From Amphibalanus amphitrite (taxonomy: Eukaryota > Arthropoda > Thecostraca > Balanomorpha > Balanidae): a stretch of DNA of 64,000 nucleotides. Below, piece after piece: positions 22,355 through 60,545 of the stretch. Where the stretch lies: positions 1,240,001-1,304,000 of the forward strand of contig NW_024881539.1 of the NCBI RefSeq assembly GCF_019059575.1. Direction: 5' to 3'. Within the stretch, counting starts at the first letter, position 1. Each line of letters begins with the position of its first letter. Under the pieces are notes generated by a model. It searched no databases. It had not been told where the DNA came from and saw nothing but the letters and a program-made list of their open reading frames with translations. Position numbers and translations under genes: made by a program.

Positions 22355-25300
22355 CCAACCTCCGCGAGGCAGTGGCCTGTTGCAGTTATGGTGCCCTGAC
22401 TGACGACATACTGCGTGATCAGTTTATCGAGGGTTGTCGCTCTGACCAGCTTCGTGACAAGCTGATAATGATTGATGACCTATCTCTCTCCAAGCTAGAG
22501 GCTGTGGCCGAGGCCCACGACCGGGGCTTGCAGCGAAAAGCTCTACTGCACGACTCATCTGCCGGTGCGACTTCACCTTCAGCTCCTGCGGTGGAGGTGG
22601 CGTATACTGGGCAGCGGCGCAGCACGAGCCGCAGTGACTCAGCGCGTAAGCAGACGCAGCGTCAGCCTCCTGTGAAGAAGTCAGGTACGTGTCGTGCCTG
22701 TGGTCGACCGGGTCACTGGGCAAATGACAAGGAGTACAGAGCGAGGAACCTGAAATGTTTCAAGTGTAACACTGTCGGACACTTAAGCAAGTGTTGTCCT
22801 CGTTCTAACAAGACCGGTGCTGTTGACAATGTGCAGATTTTGTCCGTGTCTGCTAAGGATGACGTATGTCCGGTCGTTCAGACAGTGTCGTGCCCGTACT
22901 ATGATGCCTTCATTGAGATGAAGCGTGTCAGGATGCTGGTTGACACCGGCTCGGCGGTCAGCATCGTCCCAGCGAGGACGTACTGGCAGCTCTTCAGTCA
23001 CGTCCCTCTCCGTCCTGCGGGTAAGCTCGCCCAGTGGAACGGCAGCGGCATTAAGGTGCTGGGTAAGATGTCTGCTGACGTCACAGGACCGGACCAGCTC
23101 TCCGTTCCAGCGGAACTGTACGTGGCGGTGGGTGATGTACCGATCATGGGCCGTGATCTCCAGCATCAGCTCGGAGTCACGGTGAGCCGTGGCAGTGTCG
23201 TCTGCCAGGTGAAGCAGGATCAGGTGCTGCCAGCCATCAAGGGATTCGTCCACAAGGTGCGTCTGATTCCCGGAGCTGTGCCCAGCACGCCACACCTGAG
23301 GACTCTACCGTACGCTGTGAGGCAGGAGGTCAGTGACCATCTGGAGTCCCTGGAAGCCCAAGGAGTCATCGAGAAGGTACCCTGTGGCTCTTCGCCCTGG
23401 TTGTCTCCGATTGTCGTGGTCCGGAAGCGAGGAGGTGAGGGCCTGAGGATCTGTCTCGATCTGACGGCGGTGAACAAAGCCATTGTCGCAAACGGCTACC
23501 CCATCCCTCCGATGCAGGAAATGCTGGACAAGCTCCGAGGTGCCAAGGTGATGTCCAAGCTCGACATGAAGTCAGCCTATCATCAACTGGAGCTGCACGA
23601 GGAGTCCAGGAACCTCACTGCTTTCGTGCATGAGGGTCAGACCTGGAGGTACAAGCGGTGCTGCTTTGGGCTCAAAAGTCTTCCGCAGTGTTTCCAGAAG
23701 CTCATGGAGACTGTTCTGCAAGGCATCCCTGGTGTTCAAGTCTACCTGGATGACGTACTGGTCACAGCGCCCACCCGTGCAGAGCACGACGCGAGGCTCA
23801 GCACCGTCATGAAGCGGCTGAAGGACTACGACATCACGCTGAACGGGGACAAGTGTCTGCTAGGTGTTGTGTCGCTGGAGTTCCTGGGGTTCGTCGTGTC
23901 GGAGCGTGGGATCGAAATCTCACCAGATCGGGTCCAAGGTCTTCGAGACATGGGACAACCCCAGAACACCAAGGAGCTCCAGGCTGCACTGGGGTCCCTC
24001 GCGTTCTACAGCAAGTTCGTGCCCAACTTCAGCTCTCGGGTAGAACCTCTGCGGCAGCCGCTGAGGAAAGACGCCCCAGCCTTCCGATGGACGGAGGAGA
24101 TGACAGCTGCGCTGGAGGATGTGAAGTCGGCGATCCTGAACTCGTCTGCGCTGGCACCGTTCGACCCCAGTCTGCAGACGTTCGTCACGACCGACGCCAG
24201 CGACGTTGGTCTCGGGGCCGTTCTCTCACAGATCCACCCAGATGGAGAGAGAGTGGTGGCATTCGCCTCCAGCACGCTCAGCGCAGCACAGCGCAAGTAC
24301 AGCGTAACTGACAGAGAGGGCCTGGCATGCGTCTGGGCGTGTCAGACGTGGCACAAGTACCTGTGGGGCAAGGAGTTCGTTTTGCGGACGGACCACGCTG
24401 CCCTTCGCTCTCTGCTGTCTGCCAAGGGCATCGGTCGGGCCAGTATGCGAATGTCTCGCTGGGCCGTCAAGCTGATGAACTATGCGTTTCAGGTTCAGCA
24501 CATCGAGGGGAAGTTGAACCAGGCTGATGGCATCTCACGCCTTCCCGGCAGTCATGGGGTTGCAGAAGACGAGGACCAGCTGGTCGCAGCCCTGGAGGAG
24601 ATGATGCCGGCGGTGAGCAGCGCTGATATCGCCGCAGCAGGCCTTGAAGATGACGAGGTCAAGGCGCTGATCTCGCAGATCCCACAGCGCTGGCCGTCGA
24701 AACTGAGGGAGGTGCCGCCTGTGCTGAAGCCCTACTTCAGGTACAGGAACGAGCTGAGCATCGAGAAGGGTGTGGTGTTCAGAGGTGAGAGGATACTTGT
24801 TCCTTCTGCCCTCAGAACCCGCGTGGTGACAGTTGCCCACGAAAGCCATCCCGGGATAGTGCGCACGAAGCAGCGTCTGCGCGCAGTCTTCTGGTGGCCA
24901 GGGATGGACGGCGAGGTGGAGACAGCCGTCAAGAACTGTCCCACCTGCTCTGTTGCGGACAAGTCGACCAAGACGTCCAGGACGCCTCTCATCCCGGTCT
25001 CGCTGCCTACTGCGCCGTGGGACAAGGTGGGAGTGGACTTCATTGGTCCGATGCAGGGTCCGGCAAATCAGAGGTACGGCATAGTGCTCACAGACTACTA
25101 CTCCAAGTGGCCGGAGGTGGCGTTTGTATCAGAGCCAAGTACAGACGCCGTGATTGACTTCCTGACGTCAGTGGCGACCAGAGAAGGCTGGCCGAAAGAG
25201 CTGGTGAGTGATAATGGAACCCATTTCACGTCAGCACGGTTTGCATCGTTCTTGCAGGCTAACGGGATCAAACACATCAAGGTGTCCCCGTATCATCCAG

Positions 25301-26135
25301 CAGGTTCCGGAGCTGTGGAACGCTTCAACCGCAGTCTGAAGTCTGCCATCCAGATAGGTGAGCAGCAGAAGGCAGACAGGCGGCGGCACGTTCAGCAGTT
25401 CCTGATGGTGTACCGGGCGACGCCGCACGCCACGACGGGGCGCAGCCCGTCAGAGCTGCTGCACGGACGCCAGCTGCGGACGTCACTGGAGAACGCCGTG
25501 GTGCAGAGCAGTGACTGCAGAGGTGACGGCGCCATCCAACAGCACGTCCGGAAGAAGCAGCGAAAGATGAAGCGGTATCATGACCGAACGGCAAGGAAGC
25601 CCGACATAAAGGTAGGCGATCTCGTTCGCTATCGCCTGATGCCAAGGCCGCGCAAGGGAAAACCTCGGTTTTCCAAGCCATGTGTCGTCACCGCACAGCG
25701 TGGTCCCGTGTCGTTCGAGCTGGAGGGTGGCATCAGAGTCCATGCCGAGCGACTCTCCCTGTGCCATGCATCTGTCCGCCGGCCTGACGTTCCCGGAGGA
25801 GGCGGGCGAGAACAGGCTGACGAGCCTGATCTGCTTCCTGACGACGCCGGCGGCGGCGCCGAGACTGTCGGCGTGGAGACAGCCGAGAGAAGAGAGGCTG
25901 TCGGGCCTGACCAGCTTCCTGACGGCGCTGGAGGCGGCGCTGGGACCGTCGCAGTGGAGACAGGCGACGGCGGAGCGGCCGAAGTCGACGTAGGTGGAGA
26001 CGTCTGGAACGACTCTGCCGGGAATGCCTCTAACGTCGACGTCGAGGACGCCGGAAACATGGAGGGCCCGTACCGCACGCGAGCGGGACGGGCAACGAGG
26101 CGCTGGTGGAGATGAGCGCTTCGGGGGGAAGGGAA

Positions 26136-26385
26136 TGTAGTGTAGTACCCCTCCCCGGGCCCCCCGCCGGCTGGCAGCGGCGGCCGGAGCCAGTCCGACC
26201 TTTAGCCGGCCGGGTCAGGTAACCGGGACGGCCGCACCGCGGCGCCGCGCCCGGGCCGGCCGGGAGACGGAGTCGGGTGCCCGCCGGCGAGCCGTCGGCA
26301 AGGGCGCGGGGCACATTAGTCGAGTTGAATGTACACTGTTCAGTCTTGAGTGCGAGTGATGAATGTGTGAGTGCAATACACTACA
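26136..26385 (+). repeat. 3' LTR
   Basis: 250 bp, preceded by a purine-rich tract and followed by target duplication GGGCC. Same sequence as the 5' LTR. Confidence 0.92.
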
Positions 26386-27580
26386 GGGCCCCAACTCGAA
26401 TGGGGGGAGGCCCGTGTGCCCTCTCCTGTGTGCGGCCTTGCCGACACTACACCGCTTCCCCTCCCTCCGCCATAAACGCACCGCTGCACTGTTAGGCGCC
26501 GACAAATACGGACCGGCGCCGCAACCGGCTCCCCCGCGGCCTGCCTCGCGTTGACATAGCCCTTCCCGAACACCAGTGTAACCCCCACGCGGCCTAGGTA
26601 TCGCCGCGCCCACCTGTCCGCGGCGCGGCCTCTGATGGCGTATCGGATCATTGATGGTGCGATACATGTTTTGGTCAGATTTTCGCAATTAACGCGAAAA
26701 ATTGCCCAAAACACTTCTTAAATTTCAAAATTGAAAAAAGTGATTACAAAAATGACGTGAAAGTGACCGTTTTCAACGTGTAAATTTAAAACGCTCTAGC
26801 GCAGCCATTTTTGAAGAAATCGACTTCAAATTTTGCACACGTGTTCATCAACCATATTTGTTTAACATATATTTCGGTTTTGTGAAAATTTTGAAAATTT
26901 CTTATATTTTTCTCTTGAGAAAGAGGTAAAGCTTCGCTACGATCGGCCTTCCGATCGACCGAGAAGATTCGTAAAGTTAGTTCGTATCTTCACCATTTGC
27001 GATACAACTTGCGTATCTACTTAGCCTACGATGTGATGGATCCCTCCAATATCTGTTCCGATTCAACTTACGTTTGATCGCAACTGCGAGGTGCCTTGCG
27101 ATCACATGGATCCCCCCAGCTATGTGTTTGACGAACAATGTACCATCGATGGTTTTCAATAAATTACCAATTAACTCGATTTCACAACACATTTCTTGAA
27201 ATGCCTCTGAACGGTGAAAATCTGACCTTTGACCTGACCTGTGACGTCATCGGTTTGACCTAGGTCAATGAAATTTGGTCACAAGGTAGTTCCCGGGTGG
27301 GGCTATCGAACGCCGTTTGAATTTTGAAAATCGGCCGGTAACTTTCCGAGATCTTAGGGGGGGCCGAAACGGCCCCCCCTACGGGTGGTAGGGTCCGCCG
27401 GTAGCCCTACGGGGCGCGGGTTAAAGGTATACACCTATTCAAATGCCTAATCATATTTTATTAAAGGATGATAAACCAATGCTTATATCTCAGTGGTACT
27501 TACTCGAAAATCCCCAAACCTTCGGCATAATTGGACCCATTGGACCGTCCATCTTCATCGGGGCTTTCTTTTGTACTTAA

Positions 27581-28756
27581 CCCTCGCCCCGTTGGGGGGC
27601 CATTTTGGCCCCCCCCCCCTGTGGTTTTTCCTGAATAGCAAGAAAATGGCGGCGCGCAGCGCCGCCACATTTTCAGTACCTTCCCGGGCATCAATTTGAC
27701 ACCTTCACACTAAATTTCAAGTCTTAGGTCACCTTAGGTCAGGAGTTATTGAGGTCAAACTGAGGTCATGCTCGAGCAAAAATGAGCAAAAAACATGCAA
27801 TCTTGAAACGCTCACCAAATCTACAGTTATCAAGCAATTTCAAAGTTCTTTATATGGTTTAGTAGACAAAAAGCGGCGCTACAAAACTGCTATCTCGGAT
27901 TTTCAAAATTTTTGGTTTTTGACCAAAAAAAAAATCAAAAAATTGATTTTTTTAGAAAAACTTTAAAAATCCAAAATTTTTCCGAATTTCGAAAAAACCG
28001 GAATATATGTAATAGTCCCAGCGCTCTTCTATATACATACCAAATTTCAGATCGATATCTCGTTTTTTGGCCAAGTTATAGCGAAAAAACTGTTCAAAAA
28101 TGATGACGTCAAATTTTTGAACTCAATTTTTAGCAATTCTAGACCACGTATGGCAAAACAAAGACCACCATTGAACTCCCCGTGACGGGCTGCATCGATT
28201 CGATACCCATTTTATGCAAAATATTAACTTTGAAATTTGACCTAATTTGACCTGACCTTGACCTGACCTTGACCTGACCTTGACCAAAACGTGATCTAAG
28301 CTGGCCCCAAAGGCTGCCTGACCCATATAATCGCATTTGTCATGTAAAATGGATAATAAAACATGTATCACACGACACTTTCATATTGTGACCCCCCCGT
28401 GACCTGACCTCTGTGACCTGACCTGGTATCAGTGACCTCAAATAGCAAAATATGTGTTTGAAGAACATTTCCCCATCGATGATTTTCAATGAAATGCATT
28501 TTACTCGATTTTACAACGCATTTCTTGAAGTGCCTGTAAACGGTGAAAATTGGACCTTTGACCTGACCTGTGACGTCATCGGTTTGACCTAGGTCAATAA
28601 AATTGGGTCACAAGGTAGTTCCCCGTTGGGGCTATCCAACGCCGTTTACCGCTTGTCGCTATGTTGCGTGGTTCTCGAGATCTTAGGGGGGGGGGGGGGC
28701 AAAATGGCCCCCCCCCAACCGGGCGCGTTGCTCGGCGGAGCCCAACGGGGCGCGGG
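27581..28756. mobile_element. TTAA-flanked DNA transposon (copy B), uninterrupted
   Basis: 1176 bp between TTAA duplications (27577-27580, 28757-28760). Left terminus CCCTCGCCCCGTTGG, right terminus CCCAACGGGGCGCGGG. Subterminal stem-loops have core CCATTTTGG (about 27594-27615) and its inverse (about 28685-28715). A GC palindrome GGCGGCGCGCAGCGCCGCC lies at about 27649-27667. The body is homologous to both halves of copy A, and contains a GACCTGACCTTGACC run at 28240-28290 plus TTTGACCTAGGTCAA at about 28583. No coding capacity. Confidence 0.8.
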
Positions 28757-28760
28757 TTAA

Positions 28761-29244
<484 letters not shown>

Positions 29245-29387
29245 GGATCAATCGCAACCAACAACACCCGACAACGGCTCGCCTACCCGCTGGATCCTTT
29301 ACCAGCCGTTCTTACCAGCCGCCGATGGGGGTCGGTCGCTCCCTCGCGGCCCCCACCTGACGTCACACTGCTGGGTGCTGTGACGTC

Positions 29388-56191
<26,804 letters not shown>

Positions 56192-57902
56192 GACGACGGG
56201 AAGCGACGCGAGCCGAACTCTCGTCAATTATTGATGCACGGCTTCGCGGTGAGGCGATATAAATGCTCAGACACGTGGCGTGTGCTGGTTTTGGCAGCTG
56301 GTGAAATGCGCTTCAGGACTGCTTCGTTTTGTGGAAGCCGGGAAGACTGAACTGAAAGAGGAACTCACTTTTTTAAACCGAAAAGACCTATTGAGGTAAA
56401 TTTTTGCTGGCTGGCTTGCGCACAATTAGCGCTTCGTATAATGCAAATGGACGAACAATTAAAATAGATGATTGGCATTGTTAAAAGCCGTCAGTGAGGG
56501 ATATTTTGCATTAAAATGTCAGTCGCAGTGGCTTGTGGGCAATGGTATGACTTCCTGACGCTCGTACTGATGTAAAATTGTCTCAAACTGTGTTTGTAAA
56601 TTTCGAGCAGTCGCTGAGAAAGCTGTGAGTGTCATTAATTCACATCTTGCCAATTGTCTGCGGAATTTCGAGTGGTGACGACAGGTTATAGGTCAGCGAA
56701 CGTTCTCATCATCGATGTCGAGCTTCGTGTCAGTCGAGTGCTTATGAACATTGTCGTCGAATGACAGGCTTTGTGGATCGTTACCGGCTTTGTGTCAACA
56801 GCAGGTCGCCGTGCTCGGCGCAGCTGTAAAGCCATTGGCCATCGATCCAGCCGATATGAACGGCAGTTCACAATGACCATACCGGCCGACAACATAGTTG
56901 CTCAGAACAGAATGTGGTCGTTAACAGGGGCTACAGGAGCTGTCAACGTTTCTTGTTGTTGACTTTATTACCAATGGAGAAAAAACTAACGTAAATGTTC
57001 AATTAAACGTCTTAGCAGTGTCATGGTGGTCCGCCAATGCCCTTGGGCTAATACGCCGAAGCTTTTATAAGTGTATTTTTCTGTGTTGATTGTCCATGCC
57101 AACTACGCCAGCGGTTTCCGCAGGAGCGTACATACGGCTGTTGGCTTGTAGCCAAGTGGAGAATGCTCATAGGTCTGGCGACGTGCGCCATGTTGTCGGT
57201 GAGCTGTGTAATGTTTTTTACGTGTGCAGGAGGCGCCAGATACCGGAAAGGCCTTGCTAGGCCCGGTGAACTGGCTTAACGCCGCCGTTTTCTTCCAGCT
57301 GGGCCGCGACTGGGTGAATTTGGTGTGTCTGCTTCGCGCTGGTGAATGTTTATAGTAATGTGGCCGGTTCATTCGCAGCTTGTCAATAGTATGTTAGAAT
57401 GGCGCTTTTCTGTTCCTTCCTGCAAACCATAACAACGCTCCCAAAGGTAACAGAAGAGGTGTCGACATGATGACACCTTCGGCGGATGACACTTGCAAGT
57501 GCACTGAGGGAAAGATGACCCTCCCAAGTGTCATGGACCAAGAAGAGTTGTCTAAAATTTCATTTCTTAGAATTCTTCGGGAATCCTTTTTAATCCCTTC
57601 CGGAATCCCTTCAACGAGTTACATCAAAACTCTGTCAGAAAGATACTATAACTCTTTACGAACTCCTTCAACTCTACTGAAATCTTCTTAGACTCTTCTT
57701 TAGCTCATGACGAATCATCCTTAGACTCTTATAAGACTACCCTTCACTCTCGTAGAACCCTTTCAGCATCTACCCACTGAGAATTCCGCGCCTCTGAAAC
57801 GCCGAACTAACGTGCAACCTCAGCTTATTGCTTAAAAACAGCATCTTAGAAAGGACATATCAGACTACATAGAGACGACATCAGAAACGACATGTGAGCG
57901 CC
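56192..57902 (+). other. RASGRF 3' flank/3'UTR and degenerate minisatellite 57540-57800
   Basis: No canonical AATAAA was seen close to the stop; ATTAAA variants occur at 56458-56463 and 56510-56515. From about 57540 to 57800 runs a degenerate repeat rich in GACTCTT and ACTCCTTCAAC. No exon encoding a second PH domain was recognised here. Confidence 0.45.
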
Positions 57903-57906
57903 TTAA

Positions 57907-59063
57907 CCCGCGCCCCGCTGGGCTATTCAGCCATACGCGCCCTGCTGGGGGAGGGGGGGGGCAGATTCTGCCCCCTGTCTAACTTCCGAACCGATGGTCG
58001 TAGAAAGACGAGGAAAACGCCAATTGAAAGCTCTTAACAAGGTGGATCTTAAGAGCCCAATTTTTTTGCTAAAGTAGGTCAGAGGTAAGGTCAATGTCAG
58101 GTTAAGGCCGTATGTAGGTAGTTGCCGAAGAATCGACTGAGACTGATTGCCCAAAACGTGTTCTTAGGCTACCAAGACAATATACGTTGCGTACGATATC
58201 ATTCAAAGGTAAAGGTCAGGTCAGGTCAGGTCACGTCACGTCACCAAAAACAAAATATAGAAAAGGGCATATGTGCGACACATGTTTTATGGGTCCTTTT
58301 ATTCATAGAATTCAATAGGCACACTCAATAAGTGATATGGACCACCTCTGGATGAATTGCAGGTCAAGGTCAGGTCAAGGTCAGGTCAAGTAAGGTCAAA
58401 TTTTGAAGTTGGTTGTTAAGGCCTAAAAAGATGTCTATCTGATGCAGTTTTTCACGGCCAATCGAATGGTGCTATTTTTGTTTCCTTACGAGGTCTAAAA
58501 GTTCCAAAAAATCAATATTTTCAAAACAAAATGTGTTTCGTGACGTCATAAATTTCTTAACTCCCACATTTTTTAACCGATTCTTCTAAAAATTGGTATA
58601 TAGGTGCACATAGACCACTTCTCTGACATGTATTCCGATTTTTTCGATAAACCGAAAATTGTGGGTTTTTTAATTATTTTCCCAAAATGTTAGTTTTTTG
58701 TGGGAAAAACGGCCAAAATCCAAAACTTTCAAAAAACCGAGATATCCATTTGATAGACAAAGTAGAATCACGTATAACCTTTTTGTTGCGTCTTGCTTCC
58801 TTTTAAAAATGAATATGTTAGCGGCGTTTGAAATTTTGCCGTTTTTGAGGCGAAAATGGCGAACATGACTTCAATAAAACGTCATTTTCTCAAAAAAAAA
58901 AATTCTGACGGATTTCGCTCAAATTTTCAGGGAACGTGTCAAATTAATGTATGACAAGGTACTGAAAGTTTGACGTCGCTGGCATAACGCGTTTAGAAGT
59001 TATTGGCGAAAAACGGGAGGAGGCAGATTCTGCCGCCCCCCCCCCCCCCCAGCGGGGCGCGGT
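57907..59063. mobile_element. TTAA-flanked DNA transposon (copy C)
   Basis: 1157 bp between TTAA (57903-57906, 59064-59067). Termini are CCCGCGCCCCGCTGGG and CCCAGCGGGGCGCGGT. Subterminal G-run/C-run stem-loops share core GGCAGATTCTGCC (about 57959-57971, 59019-59031). The body has AGGTCAGGTCAGGTCAGGTC near 58207 and a run of alternating AAGGTCAGGTC at 58361-58402. Non-coding; the same architecture as copies A, B, D and E but a different body. Confidence 0.75.
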
Positions 59064-59067
59064 TTAA

Positions 59068-59616
59068 TGGAAACTGATAATGAAAAAGGATTTTTGTCAT
59101 GGTACACAATCCCTTTCCATTATGCCTGTCACCCAGCAGCTGTTATTTATTCACCACATTTTATAAGGCAAAAGGGCAAAAGTGCTGTTTGATATAGGGT
59201 AACAGCGAGAGCGAAAAACACGGTGCCAATGTGCACTGACCACTGCACTGGCCCGAGGGGCGCAAGGCGCAGGAGAGTGCTGTTGGTCAGGAGGGCCCAA
59301 TGGGCACCAGGGATCAGGAGGGTGAAGTGAGTAGGATGCTGCAAGTGGTCAAGAGATCGATGGTCGCCAGAAGGCAGAAGGCACCAGTCAAGGGTTAGGG
59401 GTCCGATGAACAGAAGGTTGTAAGTGCGGTATCTGGCCTGAAAGTACCAGTTGCAGTGACCGTCAGGACGGCACCATGAACCAGTAGATAGCAGATGGCC
59501 ATGAGGACGCCAGGAACCAATGTGGCACCAACTTGGTGCAAGTAACCTTTTAATTGCTTATAATTTATTTTAATAGTTACAATTAATAACGACCAAATTT
59601 TTTATAAGCTTTTGAG
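59068..59616. repeat. Spacer with degenerate minisatellite 59240-59530
   Basis: Between two TTAA elements. Diffuse units of the type GGTCAGGAGGGNNCAATGGG and AGAAGGCACCAGT, in style like the minisatellites inside the hAT-like element. Confidence 0.5.
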
Positions 59617-59620
59617 TTAA

Positions 59621-60541
59621 CCCGGCAGTTGCTGGGGTATTTCGCCACCCACCGTTTGCTGGGGGGGGGGGGGGCGTTAAACGCCCCCAGCCGATAACTC
59701 GAGAACCAATAGGCGCAGCGAAACGCACGAGGCGGCAAACGAAAGAGCGCGACGAGACGCTTCAGATGAGTAGTTTAAAGTTGAATTTTGAGGTCACAGG
59801 TCGGGTCAAGGTCAGGTCAAACACCTGAAATCGGGCTTTCAGTAGCATGGACTTCAGGACTTCGCAATGGGCGCCTCTCGCCATAAACTCTGTCAAAACG
59901 GTGCACAATCCATCTTATAAGGCCTACAAGAGTGTCAGCTCCATATAGGGGTCAGTCAAGCATAGGTCAGGGTCAAGGTCAGGTCAACCGGGTAGGCACA
60001 TATCCCCGAAAATCAAAACTGATATTCGCAGCCTGTGACGCATGTTTTATAGGTAATTTGGGGCGTAGAACACGATGGTGACATTCATTTTATCATATGT
60101 GTACGTGTTTGACTCAAAAAGTTCAATTTAAGAAATTCATGTATCATGGTCGTGAAGTAGTCACGAAAAATTGCCAAGATTCAGTTCAAGATTTTGGAAA
60201 ATGCGGAACGATAATCAAAAATCGAAGATAGCCATTTGATTGATCATGGTATTGGCAGTCTAATGGCGTTTACGGCATGTCTGTATGTCTATTCTGTGAT
60301 TTTATATAATTTTTTGAACATATGCCGTTTTTGGTCGAAAACTCAGAAATCATGACGTCACTAAAACCTCGATATCTCAAAAATTTTCCGACCGATTTTT
60401 TTGAAACTTTGTCACAATAAACTTCAATCAATTCCCTACAGGTACTTAAAATTTGGCGCGCCTGCGGCGCGCCGTTTTTATGCTATGGCCCGGCGAAAAA
60501 AGTGGGGGCGTTTAACGCCCCCCCCCCCAGCAACTCGCGGG
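59621..60541. mobile_element. TTAA-flanked DNA transposon (copy D)
   Basis: 921 bp between TTAA (59617-59620, 60542-60545). Termini are CCCGGCAGTTGCTGG and its near-inverse CCAGCAACTCGCGGG. Subterminal stem-loops share core GGGCGTTAAACGCCC (about 59672-59686, 60506-60520). An internal palindrome GGCGCGCCTGCGGCGCGCC lies at about 60456-60474. The body contains GGGTCAAGGTCAGGTCAA twice (about 59803 and 59970). Non-coding. Confidence 0.75.
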
Positions 60542-60545
60542 TTAA

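Larger units (their letters stand above)
19703..26385 (+). mobile_element. Ty3/gypsy-like LTR retrotransposon, interrupted by one insertion
   Basis: A fossil of a young element. Two 250-bp LTRs (19703-19952, 26136-26385) begin TG and end CA and look identical by eye. They are flanked by a 5-bp duplication GGGCC (19698-19702, 26386-26390). A primer-binding-like TGGCGAC segment follows the 5' LTR, and a polypurine tract (about 26125-26135) precedes the 3' LTR. Parts: gag segment from 19996; nucleocapsid zinc knuckles near 22690-22800; then protease, reverse transcriptase, RNase H and integrase regions in the Ty3/gypsy order to about 26115. Similarity of the protease-RT text suggests the Mag/K02A2.6-like branch (inference). 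It carries one obvious break, the hAT-like insertion at 20401-22354; the rest looks largely open. LTR identity implies a recent insertion. Confidence 0.9.
17692..27120. mobile_element. Large inverted-repeat element nested in copy A
   Basis: Starts GCTGGGGGGATCC (17692) and ends with its inverse GGATCCCCCCAGC (27120). The flanking TAT (17689-17691, 27121-27123) is present once at the corresponding place in copy B, so it is the target duplication (3-4 bp; TATG also possible). Inside the termini, both ends repeat CGTAAGTTRWATCGGA-type and ACGYAAGTTGTWTCGCA-type motifs in inverted orientation. Cargo: a degenerate minisatellite (about 18255-19560) and the LTR element 19703-26385. Without the latter the element would be about 2.7 kb. 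No transposase seen; the superfamily is unassigned. Confidence 0.6.
16828..27420. mobile_element. TTAA-flanked DNA transposon (copy A), split by a nested insertion
   Basis: Left end CCCGCGCCCCGTA at 16828 follows CTAA (one change from TTAA). The right end, its inverted counterpart TACGGGGCGCGGG, stops at 27420 before TTAA (27421-27424). The same subterminal stem-loop with core CCGAAACGG lies at both ends (16841-16864, about 27357-27379). Its left part (16828-17691) and right part (27121-27420) match in order the two halves of copy B at 27581-28756, so native length was about 1.2 kb. Everything from 17692 to 27120 was inserted later. The body contains runs of TGACCTGACCTTGACC. No transposase. 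Confidence 0.75.
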
